Assembly (NCBI GenBank): GCA_048886645.1
Contig: JBHLKN010000072.1
Location: 1-10,262, forward strand
Direction: 5' to 3'
Source: Wukongarchaeum sp048886645
GTDB lineage: Archaea; Asgardarchaeota; Wukongarchaeia; Wukongarchaeales; Wukongarchaeaceae
DNA length: 10,262 bases
The notes below the pieces were generated by a model. It saw only the letters and a list, made by a program, of their open reading frames with translations, was not told where the DNA came from and did no database searches. Made by a program: the position numbers and the translations under genes. Shown one piece after another: positions 1-5,691 of this stretch (the stretch's first letter is position 1; each line of letters starts with the position of its first letter).

Positions 1-90
1 CCCCAAATACCACCACAACCACAGCCCCAGCCCCAAATACCACCACAACCACAGCCCCAGCCCCAAATACCACCACAGCCCCAACCACAA
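1..90 (+). repeat. 30-bp tandem repeat inside a coding region
   Basis: Bases 1-30 and 31-60 are identical, and 61-90 begins the same way for 17 bases and then diverges. The unit length is a multiple of three and each unit encodes PQIPPQPQPQ. The array continues to the left of the window by an unknown number of copies. It is a coding minisatellite, so its copy number may vary between strains. Confidence 0.9.
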
Positions 91-255
91 GAGGGGTATG
101 TGCCTACGTGGCAACAGGTTGAGACTGGTCCCGCTGAAGCTCCGAGTCCTTCGCCAGCTCCATCAATTGGATTTTCTAATCCTAGGATGGAGATGTTAAA
201 TGAACTTCAACAAAAACTTGCAAGAAGACGGAGAATGATTGAAGGGTTAGAATAA
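1..255 (+). CDS. C-terminal end of a Pro/Gln-rich protein (5' end outside window)
   Basis: The reading frame is open from base 1 to a TAA at 253-255 and has no start in the window, so this is the last 84 residues of a longer protein. Residues 1-30 are a decapeptide repeat, PQIPPQPQPQ, twice exact and once altered. A short linker with Pro, Ser and Ala follows (EGYVPTWQQVETGPAEAP...). The protein ends in a basic, probably helical tail with the run ARRRRMIEGLE. Such Pro/Gln tracts usually form an extended, flexible linker between a folded domain and a terminal peptide, but the folded part is not visible and I do not recognise the family. The next gene starts 74 bases later on the same strand and may share its transcript, though it also has its own AT-rich upstream sequence. 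That the frame is real is supported by the repeat keeping phase and by the clean stop. Confidence 0.7.
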   Translation, partial: PQIPPQPQPQPQIPPQPQPQPQIPPQPQPQEGYVPTWQQVETGPAEAPSPSPAPSIGFSNPRMEMLNELQQKLARRRRMIEGLE

Positions 256-329
256 AACTGTAACCGGGAAAATAGGGATTACGGTTAATTCTTTTATTTT
301 TTAAAACATTTTGGCGGGGTGTTTTTGAG

Positions 330-788
330 ATGGTTGAACTTCCTATAAGGTCTCTTTATGGATCTTCAAGATACGGAGTTAGAATAACACCTTTGGGAGA
401 ATTTGGGTTAGGATTGAAATGCACGGTAGAATTTTTTGATAGGAGGCATAAAGTAAAAGAAATGCAAAGTTCAAGCGTTCTTGAGCTTGCTTCTATTATT
501 AGGGATTTTTGGGAAGAGAATGCAAATATGCCTGTTTTTGATAACCGTTTAGCCTCATGGATGGCAGAATATTTTAACGATATAGGGTTTGAGAGAGTTA
601 CAAAATTTTCTTTACTAGAAATGATGAAAAAAGCGTTAACGCCCTCCATAGAGGAAGAAGAAACTGATATAAGTGATATAAAAACAGAGGAAAAAAAAGA
701 ACAGCAAGTAGTGACAAAGGAAGAAGCAGAAGAAGTAGAAGAAAAGAGAGAATACGAAGTGGGAGAGAGCAAAGAGGCGGAAAGTTGA
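330..788 (+). CDS. Unrecognised protein with a folded N-terminal part and an acidic tail
   Basis: This 152-residue protein starts at ATG 330, with the purine-rich GGCGGGGTG about 8 bases upstream as a plausible ribosome binding site. Residues 1-105 look like a mixed alpha/beta domain: a Gly-rich start (SLYGSSRYGVRITPLGEFG), a basic stretch (FFDRRHKVKEM) and helices containing FWEENANMP and WMAEYFNDIGF. Residues 108-152 are dominated by Glu and Lys (EEEETD, EEKREYEVGE), with no hydrophobic core, and are probably disordered or a single charged helix. No signal peptide or membrane segment is visible. I do not recognise the family and assign no function. It ends 11 bases before the convergent serB stop codon. 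The preceding Pro/Gln-rich gene lies 74 bases upstream on the same strand, so the two may be co-transcribed. The ordinary amino-acid composition of the first 105 residues supports a real gene. Confidence 0.7.
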   Translation: MVELPIRSLYGSSRYGVRITPLGEFGLGLKCTVEFFDRRHKVKEMQSSSVLELASIIRDFWEENANMPVFDNRLASWMAEYFNDIGFERVTKFSLLEMMKKALTPSIEEEETDISDIKTEEKKEQQVVTKEEAEEVEEKREYEVGESKEAES

Positions 789-799
789 GCTTAAGAGGT

Positions 800-2053
800 T
801 TATAGGCTCGGGTTTTGTTTTCTAATCTTTTCTTTTGCTTTGGCAAGTTCAGATTCTTTTAGGCCTAAGATGAATAGTAGGCTTGTTAAGCTATCATTTG
901 TTATGATGCCGGAAGCTACCTTTGCCAATACTGGTTTTGGATTGAAACCTATTCCTAGACCTGCATTCTCCACCATTATCATGTCATTACTGCCGTCTCC
1001 CACCGTTACTATTTCTTCCTTTGATATGCCTTCTCTTTCAGCTATTTTTTCAACTATTCGCCATTTTGCATCGGCGTCTATTATAGGACCTTCCACTTGA
1101 CCTGTAAGGATCCCGTTTTGTATCACAAGTTTGTTTCCAAAAGCATAATCTAATCCTAGTTGCTTCTTTATTCGGTCAGTAAAGTAGGTAAAACCACCGC
1201 TTATAAGAGCAAGTTTATAACCCATAGTCTTTAACGATTGTATCAATTCTTTAGCTCCAGGCGTAAAAATGATGTTTTTTGATATCGACTCTAAAATTTC
1301 AATCTTTGTTCCTTTAAGTAAAAGAACCCTTTCTCTTAAGGCTTCTTCAAACGATATCTCGCCATGCATAGCTTTACTTGTCAATTGTTTTACCTTATGC
1401 TGAACTCCCGCAGCTTCAGCCATTTCGTCGATTATTTCTCCGCTTACAAGGGTGTTATCCATATCAAAAACTATCAACCTTTTTTGCAGATCATGAACAT
1501 ATTTTGGCTGCATTACAAGGCTTAAACCCATTTCTCCACCAGTATTTTCCAACTTTTCTCTTAAAAGAATGACAGATAGTTTAGAATCGCTAACATCCAA
1601 AATCATCTCTGTGGCGATCACTTCTCCTCGAGCAATCATCCTTATCTGTTCAATATTTACATCAGTCTCCCCGAATATTTCACTAAAAGTGGCGATTATA
1701 CCTGGTCTATCCTTCCCAATAAGAGTTAAACAATAAAGATCTTTTTCTGATTTTCTTCGCCCAGCATGATATGGTTCTACGGTTAAAACTAAGCCTAATT
1801 CGGTGCTTACTTCTTTAAGTTCTGCTAACAACTTTTCCACAGAATCGTTTATGTAACCAATATCCACTAAAAGAAACATGGCGAATAAACCGCGTAAAAC
1901 GGTTTGATCTATATCTACGATGTTCGCGTTATACTTTGCGATAACCCTAGTTACACCATAAACTAGACCTGGTTTATCACGTCCAAGGCATGAAACTACA
2001 AGGATCTGATCCTCATTATTTGAATTTTCTAGAGTTTCACTCAATGTCCTCAT
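800..2053 (-). CDS. serB: Phosphoserine phosphatase SerB with two N-terminal ACT domains
   Basis: The protein has 417 residues. SerB removes phosphate from O-phosphoserine, the last step of serine synthesis from 3-phosphoglycerate, in the cytoplasm. Residues 15-92 and 105-182 are two ACT domains, each with the expected Gly-x-Asp-(Lys/Arg)-Pro-Gly turn (GRDKPGL at 24-30, GKDRPGI at 113-119). ACT domains bind amino acids and here could sense serine. Residues 190-400 are a HAD-superfamily phosphatase: motif I DMDNTL (nucleophile Asp197, acid/base Asp199), the substrate-binding SGE at 204-206, motif II Ser285-Gly-Gly, Lys330, and motif IV GDGSND with Asp353 and Asp357 for magnesium. All catalytic residues are present. 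The minimal archaeal enzyme lacks the ACT pair, whereas longer bacterial SerB proteins have it. ATG 2053 is the only plausible start, because an in-frame stop lies upstream and no other ATG, GTG or TTG intervenes. It is transcribed away from glyA, the next step in serine use. Confidence 0.93.
   Translation of the reverse strand: MRTLSETLENSNNEDQILVVSCLGRDKPGLVYGVTRVIAKYNANIVDIDQTVLRGLFAMFLLVDIGYINDSVEKLLAELKEVSTELGLVLTVEPYHAGRRKSEKDLYCLTLIGKDRPGIIATFSEIFGETDVNIEQIRMIARGEVIATEMILDVSDSKLSVILLREKLENTGGEMGLSLVMQPKYVHDLQKRLIVFDMDNTLVSGEIIDEMAEAAGVQHKVKQLTSKAMHGEISFEEALRERVLLLKGTKIEILESISKNIIFTPGAKELIQSLKTMGYKLALISGGFTYFTDRIKKQLGLDYAFGNKLVIQNGILTGQVEGPIIDADAKWRIVEKIAEREGISKEEIVTVGDGSNDMIMVENAGLGIGFNPKPVLAKVASGIITNDSLTSLLFILGLKESELAKAKEKIRKQNPSL
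811..836 (+). terminator. Possible U-rich terminator for the gene ending at 788
   Basis: Four T-runs of four bases (813-816, 818-821, 828-831, 833-836) follow the stop at 788 within 50 bases. Archaeal RNA polymerase terminates at such U-rich tracts without needing a hairpin. The tract lies inside the 3' end of the convergent serB, so it would also reflect codon choice there. The call is tentative. Confidence 0.3.
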
Positions 2054-2090
2054 GTCCTGATAACACTCAAAGTAAATATCAAAAACGATC

Positions 2091-2098
2091 TATTTAAA
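2091..2098 (-). promoter_or_regulatory. TATA box of serB
   Basis: On the minus strand this reads TTTAAATA, an archaeal TATA-box sequence. It lies 38 bases upstream of the serB ATG, which would place the transcription start about 10-15 bases before the gene. The identical octamer is found upstream of the genes that start at 3930 and 7290. Confidence 0.55.
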
Positions 2099-2101
2099 AA
2101 T

Positions 2102-2120
2102 AATTGAAATCAATTCAATT
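2102..2120. promoter_or_regulatory. Palindromic candidate operator between serB and glyA
   Basis: AATTGAA at 2102-2108 and TTCAATT at 2114-2120 are perfect inverted repeats with a 5-base centre. A second symmetric reading, AATTGA-N2-TCAATT, covers 2102-2115. The site touches the upstream edge of the serB TATA box and lies before the glyA start, so a bound protein could affect both genes. The sequence is AT-rich, so chance symmetry is possible. Confidence 0.35.
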
Positions 2121-2170
2121 TATTTTAAGATTAAATTTTCGATTCGATATTTTTATCTTTTCGAAATTAT

Positions 2171-3442
2171 TTGGAGGTAAATACGACGGAAAGCCAAGTT
2201 CGAAAGGTGATAGAAGCGGTCGATGCTCAAAATAGTTGGCGGAAACTAGAGTGTATAAACCTCATTGCTAGTGAAAACGTGATGAGTCCTCTTGCCACAA
2301 AACTATATATTAGTGATTTTATGCATCGGTATGCTGAAGGAGATGTGGGTGACCGCCACTATCAGGGAGGGAAATATGTAGATGAAGTGGAAGGATTAGC
2401 CATCGAATTGGTGAAAAGCCTATTTAACACTACTTTTACGGATTTGCGCCCTTTAAGCGGATCGATGGCTAACCTAGCATGTTTTAAAGCTTTAACAGAG
2501 ATTGGGGATCTATTATTTGCTTTATCAGTACCTTGCGGGGCGCACATTTCCCACCAAACTTTTGGAAGCGCAGGAATGGTAGGGGCGAAAGTTAAACCTT
2601 ACCCCTTCAACGAAGAAAGAATGAATATAGATGTTGACGCTACCATAAGACAAGTTAAGAAAGAAAAACCCAATCTTCTTGTTTTTGGAGGAAGTGTCTT
2701 TCTTTTCCCTAACCCGCTAAAAGAGCTTAGGGAAGTAGCTGATGAATTAGATATCCGAATAATGTATGATGCTGCTCACGTTTTAGGCTTAATAGCCGCA
2801 AAAAAGTTTCAAGATCCTTTACGTGAAGGGGCGGACGTCGTTTCTTCATCCACTCATAAGACGTTCCCAGGACCTCAAGGTGGATTGATATTTACAAACA
2901 ATGAAGAGCTTTTTGAACGGTTAAAAACTGCTATTTTCCCAGGGATTGTGAGTAATCATCATTGCCATAGGATTCCTGCTTTGTGTATAACTTTGCTTGA
3001 GATGCAAAAATATGGAGAGGAGTATGCAAACAATATTGTGAGAAATGCTCAAAAGCTTGCAGGCTCCTTGGTTGAAAGAGGGTTTAAAGTTGTTGCGGAA
3101 TCTTATGGTTTCACTCAATCCCATCAAGTTGTTCTAGATGTTTCCTCTTTAGGCGGTGGGGGAAAAGTAGCAAAAGATCTTGAAAAAGCAAACATAATTG
3201 TTAATAAAAACCTCCTGCCTTGGGACACTGTAACCTCAACGGAAAATCCTTCCGGTGTGAGGATAGGTGTACAGGAAATGACACGATTCGGCATGGAAGA
3301 TAATGAGATGGATCAAATAGCTGAATTTATGGAAAAAATCTTGATCAAAAGAAAAAACCCTTATCATATCAAAAAAGAAGTGATAAGTTTCAGAAAAGAC
3401 TTTATCACGCCGAAATTTTGCTTTCAAAACATGAAAATATGA
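2171..3442 (+). CDS. glyA: Serine hydroxymethyltransferase (GlyA)
   Basis: This PLP enzyme interconverts serine and glycine and passes the hydroxymethyl carbon to a pterin cofactor (tetrahydrofolate or an archaeal methanopterin). The 423-residue length fits the family. Visible family motifs are LIASEN at 31-36, the RYAEG...RHYQGGKYVDEVE block at 54-74, YDAAHVLGL at 199-207 with the PLP-contacting Asp200 and His203, the PLP lysine Lys230 in SSSTHKTFPGPQGG, and GVRIG with Arg364 for the substrate carboxylate. It is probably active. The last 30 or so residues are basic and aromatic and less typical. The start is uncertain. TTG 2171 keeps the frame, but it overlaps the strong Shine-Dalgarno GGAGGT at 2173-2178, and no ATG, GTG or TTG lies at normal spacing downstream. 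ACG 2183 or 2186 would be correctly placed, and GTG 2207 is too far. It is divergent from serB, which supplies its substrate. Confidence 0.93.
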   Translation: MEVNTTESQVRKVIEAVDAQNSWRKLECINLIASENVMSPLATKLYISDFMHRYAEGDVGDRHYQGGKYVDEVEGLAIELVKSLFNTTFTDLRPLSGSMANLACFKALTEIGDLLFALSVPCGAHISHQTFGSAGMVGAKVKPYPFNEERMNIDVDATIRQVKKEKPNLLVFGGSVFLFPNPLKELREVADELDIRIMYDAAHVLGLIAAKKFQDPLREGADVVSSSTHKTFPGPQGGLIFTNNEELFERLKTAIFPGIVSNHHCHRIPALCITLLEMQKYGEEYANNIVRNAQKLAGSLVERGFKVVAESYGFTQSHQVVLDVSSLGGGGKVAKDLEKANIIVNKNLLPWDTVTSTENPSGVRIGVQEMTRFGMEDNEMDQIAEFMEKILIKRKNPYHIKKEVISFRKDFITPKFCFQNMKI

Positions 3443-3462
3443 CTAAATGCGGGGGAGAATTC

Positions 3463-3930
3463 CTAAATTCTTTTGCTGTAGATTTTAAGCTCTGTTTCTG
3501 TAATTAATTCTAACAAATCGTTCAATTTTTTCTTCTTTTCTTCCCAATCCACCGTATACAAAGCGTCTTCTCCATATTTTTTTGCTTCTGGTATTTTAAT
3601 TTCTAAATCTATCAAAAATTTTAGCATACAAATCGCACGGCAAAGACCGTTCCATACATAATTCCCTTCCCCTTTAGAAATTGATATTTGTATATTGTTG
3701 AAAAACCGCTTTTCAAAAGGATCTAAAGTTCTTGAAGATAAAACCGCTATCTCTTCAGTTGGTGTAAAACTTTCCCAATATTTCAATAAGCTAGGAATTT
3801 CTTCAGCAACAGCTAATACCCCTTTACTAAAAGCTGATGAGACAATTGAAATTATCTTCTCAGGTGTAAACTCCTCGCTATAATACTCTAAATTATCTTT
3901 TTGTTTTCTAACAAACTGCTTTTGATACAA
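3463..3930 (-). CDS. Unrecognised, mainly helical cytoplasmic protein
   Basis: The open frame runs to a TTG at 3945, but GGGAG at 3943-3939 on the minus strand is a good Shine-Dalgarno followed after 8 bases by TTG 3930. I therefore place the start at 3930, giving 155 residues. The sequence is mostly predicted helix with charged surfaces: a basic N-terminus (YQKQFVRKQK), a hydrophobic helix (ISIVSSAFSKGVLAVAEEIPSLLKYW), a Trp/Cys-containing helix (NYVWNGLCRAICMLKFLI) and a Lys/Glu-rich C-terminal helix (WEEKKKKLNDLLELITETELKI) that might form a coiled coil. No catalytic motif, metal-binding cluster, signal peptide or clear membrane span is seen. I do not recognise the family. It converges on glyA, with 20 bases between the stops, and has its own TATA box at 3993-4000. 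Normal composition and a promoter support a real gene. Confidence 0.65.
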   Translation of the reverse strand: MYQKQFVRKQKDNLEYYSEEFTPEKIISIVSSAFSKGVLAVAEEIPSLLKYWESFTPTEEIAVLSSRTLDPFEKRFFNNIQISISKGEGNYVWNGLCRAICMLKFLIDLEIKIPEAKKYGEDALYTVDWEEKKKKLNDLLELITETELKIYSKRI

Positions 3931-3992
3931 GATTTTTACTCCCAATCTCTTTTCATAACTTATCTTCCCTTATTAAAAATAGTACATGTTCT

Positions 3993-4000
3993 TATTTAAA
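3993..4000 (-). promoter_or_regulatory. TATA box of the gene starting at 3930
   Basis: On the minus strand this reads TTTAAATA, preceded by AACGA as a possible BRE. It predicts a transcription start near 3970, about 40 bases before the proposed TTG start, which leaves room for the GGGAG ribosome binding site. Confidence 0.5.
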
Positions 4001-4090
4001 TCGTTATTAAATATGCATCAAATATTTGGTAATAATTAAAGGTCATAACGAAAACTAATTGATATGCTGTTGATTTTTAGGAGGTAGTGA

Positions 4091-4212
4091 AGCCCCCGGT
4101 GGGATTCGAACCCACGACCCACCGCTTTCTTGCAGACTCCCCATTTTTAGCTCCTTTACTACTTGAATCAAGTTACGAGGCGGTTGCTCTAACCAGGCTG
4201 AGCTACGGAGGC
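4091..4212 (-). tRNA. tRNA-Thr(CGU) with a 47-nt intron
   Basis: Read on the minus strand, the acceptor arms GCCTCCG (4212-4206) and CGGGGGC (4098-4092) pair over seven positions with one G-U. The D arm is GCTC/GAGC with a GG-containing loop, the anticodon stem is ACCGC/GCGGT, and the T arm is GTGGG-TTCGAAT-CCCAC. The loop CTCGTA-A gives anticodon CGU, which reads ACG (Thr). The discriminator base is U, as in many archaeal tRNA-Thr. The 3' CCA is not encoded. The spliced RNA would be 75 nt. The anticodon loop is interrupted after position 37 by an intron, so the gene needs the archaeal splicing endonuclease. It has a TATA box directly upstream. Confidence 0.93.
4127..4173 (-). other. Intron of tRNA-Thr(CGU)
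   Basis: The boundaries follow from requiring a seven-base anticodon loop, with the canonical 37/38 position. The 3' bulge would be AAA, cut as AA|A. The central helix, loop bases 32-35 CUCG against CAAG, has one C-A mismatch, so the bulge-helix-bulge is relaxed. An alternative pairing inside the intron is CUUG (4172-4169) with CAAG (4132-4129) and AUUC with GAGU. The exact cut sites are therefore provisional. Confidence 0.7.
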
Positions 4213-4231
4213 GTAAAATTTCATAAAATCT

Positions 4232-4241
4232 ATTATATAAC
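4232..4241 (-). promoter_or_regulatory. TATA box of tRNA-Thr
   Basis: The minus strand reads GTTATATAAT just upstream of the tRNA. Its centre lies about 25 bases from 4212, so transcription would begin at or a few bases before the mature 5' end. Confidence 0.5.
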
Positions 4242-4356
4242 TTGTTTGGCTTTCAGTTTTTTTATAGTTTTTTATAGTCTGTCTTATCCAAAAATTAACT
4301 ACTCAAAAAACGGAAAAAAATCGAAAGAATAAATTTATAATAGAACAGGCGGTTCG

Positions 4357-5472
4357 CTAGATTTTGTTACTTACTTTTTGCACTGCTGTGCGAAAATCTT
4401 TTAGTCTTGATAAACACTTGGTAGCGCTTCCTATTGCCTGTCTCAGGCTTATTTTCTTTCCTAATTTTTTCATGAAAGATATTCTTGAGGGGGTGTTTAA
4501 TGGTCTTAAAAGATAGTTTAAAGCTAAATACTGAGCGGTCATAATATCTGTTCTTTCATAATGGTTTATGCGGTTTTTCCAGTGAATGGGAGTTAAAGGA
4601 TTCCCTATAAGTTCTGTCATAATAGCTTCCGGTCCTATAAACCTATTTGTATCAACCCGTGAACACAGTTTTTGGGCAGTATTAATCATCTCGTTAAAAG
4701 TTTTTATTATCGTGTCTCCCATCTCTCTTAGATTGAGGATTGATGCGAAATGTTGAAGTGTATACTGGCTTGTCTCCCTTAACGTGGGTATAAGCCTTGA
4801 TGGTTGAGGATTACACCCTCTTAAATTAACAAAATTTCTTACCTCTTCTTCCATGGCCATAATCAACCATAAAATCGTAGTGTCTTCATCACCTTCTTCC
4901 AGAGATATACGAGCATTCTCAGTCCATTTTTCAATCCTTTTCTCGTAAATCTTTGTCCGTTCAGAAACTCTCTCATGGGTAAAAAACTTCTCTTTTATTT
5001 CCTCTTGTATTTCCCCAAAAATTCCCTTCTCTTTATTCTCAATAAGTAATGCCTCGTTCACCGCCCATTCCAATTCCGGTGTTATATTACCAAATGATAA
5101 CGCCGATACTGGCACATATATCTCATCTATAATGTAACCTTGATGCACAGCTGTACGCTTTATCCTCGTACTCATTTGGCCATCATAATAATCTTCTTCT
5201 TTTTCCGACATGACCACTAAAAGATCTATATCGGAATCCTCATGGACTTCTCCCCGCGCCATTGAACCGACCAAAGATACGCTAATAGCATCCTTCTTTA
5301 AAAGCTTTCTCGCTTTTTTTATAACAAGATCAGGAACCTTTACTTTATGACCTTGATTATTTTCTAAGTCATCGGATTTTAAACTCATATCGAGTTTTTT
5401 CCTCTTTTGTGGTAACATATTCATCTCTTCTTTTTCCCGCTTATTTACGATTAAAAGCTTCAAGGAAACCAT
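4357..5472 (-). CDS. Nucleotidyltransferase-fold protein with a large helical C-terminal domain
   Basis: Numbered from an in-frame TTG at 5475 (372 residues), the N-terminal 45 residues are very basic and acidic and probably unstructured. Residues 46-125 are a polymerase-beta-type nucleotidyltransferase domain: GSMARGE at 70-76, then SDIDLLV with Asp82 and Asp84, and a third acidic residue, Asp117, in IIDEIYV. The metal-binding triad therefore looks intact, so transfer of a nucleotide to a protein, RNA or small molecule is possible. Residues 165-372 are helical. The stretch SLEEGDEDTTILWLIMAMEE resembles the first helices of HEPN or antibiotic-nucleotidyltransferase C-terminal domains, but no HEPN RNase motif (Arg-x4-6-His) is visible. 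No partner gene adjoins it: a tRNA and tes flank it. Substrate unknown. ATG 5472 is used here without a clear ribosome binding site. ATG 5424 (after GAAGAG) or 5418 are credible alternatives that trim only the charged leader. Confidence 0.8.
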   Translation of the reverse strand: MVSLKLLIVNKREKEEMNMLPQKRKKLDMSLKSDDLENNQGHKVKVPDLVIKKARKLLKKDAISVSLVGSMARGEVHEDSDIDLLVVMSEKEEDYYDGQMSTRIKRTAVHQGYIIDEIYVPVSALSFGNITPELEWAVNEALLIENKEKGIFGEIQEEIKEKFFTHERVSERTKIYEKRIEKWTENARISLEEGDEDTTILWLIMAMEEEVRNFVNLRGCNPQPSRLIPTLRETSQYTLQHFASILNLREMGDTIIKTFNEMINTAQKLCSRVDTNRFIGPEAIMTELIGNPLTPIHWKNRINHYERTDIMTAQYLALNYLLRPLNTPSRISFMKKLGKKISLRQAIGSATKCLSRLKDFRTAVQKVSNKI

Positions 5473-5600
5473 CAATAAATTAAAGTAGAATTCTCATCAT
5501 TATGTGCTTCTTGCCCGTCAAAAAAATGATATTTGTAAAACATCCCTTGGATATTATCAATTATAACTCAAATAAAAGTTTTATCGCTATAAAATCCCAA

Positions 5601-5620
5601 AATTCTCCAAAATTCTCCAA
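5601..5620 (+). repeat. Tandem 10-bp repeat, two copies
   Basis: AATTCTCCAA occurs twice in direct succession, preceded by the related AAATCCCAA. It lies in the 219-bp gap between tes and the nucleotidyltransferase gene, upstream of the latter. I see no other clear element in that gap apart from the T-rich stop of tes. Confidence 0.6.
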
Positions 5621-5657
5621 CAAAAACGGAATACAAAATACCCCGCGCTAACAGGTT

Positions 5658-5669
5658 AAAATAAAAAAT
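5658..5669 (-). terminator. T-rich terminator of the radical SAM gene
   Basis: The minus strand reads ATTTTTTATTTT about 25 bases after the tes stop codon. Such a tract is sufficient for archaeal RNA polymerase release. No stem-loop precedes it. Confidence 0.45.
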
Positions 5670-5691
5670 ATATTATTATTTGGCTTGTTTT

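Noticed and set aside
1..90. Short regularly repeated units that could suggest a CRISPR array
   Set aside because: The units are directly adjacent with no spacers, keep the reading frame and encode PQ-rich decapeptides. This is a coding tandem repeat.
356..846. Minus-strand frames rich in Ser, Leu and Phe opposite the gene at 330-788
   Set aside because: Low-complexity shadows of the Glu/Lys-rich tail on the other strand, with no family-like features.
4087..4332. Open frame on the plus strand beginning MKPPVGFEPTTHRFLADSP
   Set aside because: This is the well-known artefact of translating the antisense of a tRNA T arm. The region is a good tRNA-Thr on the minus strand.
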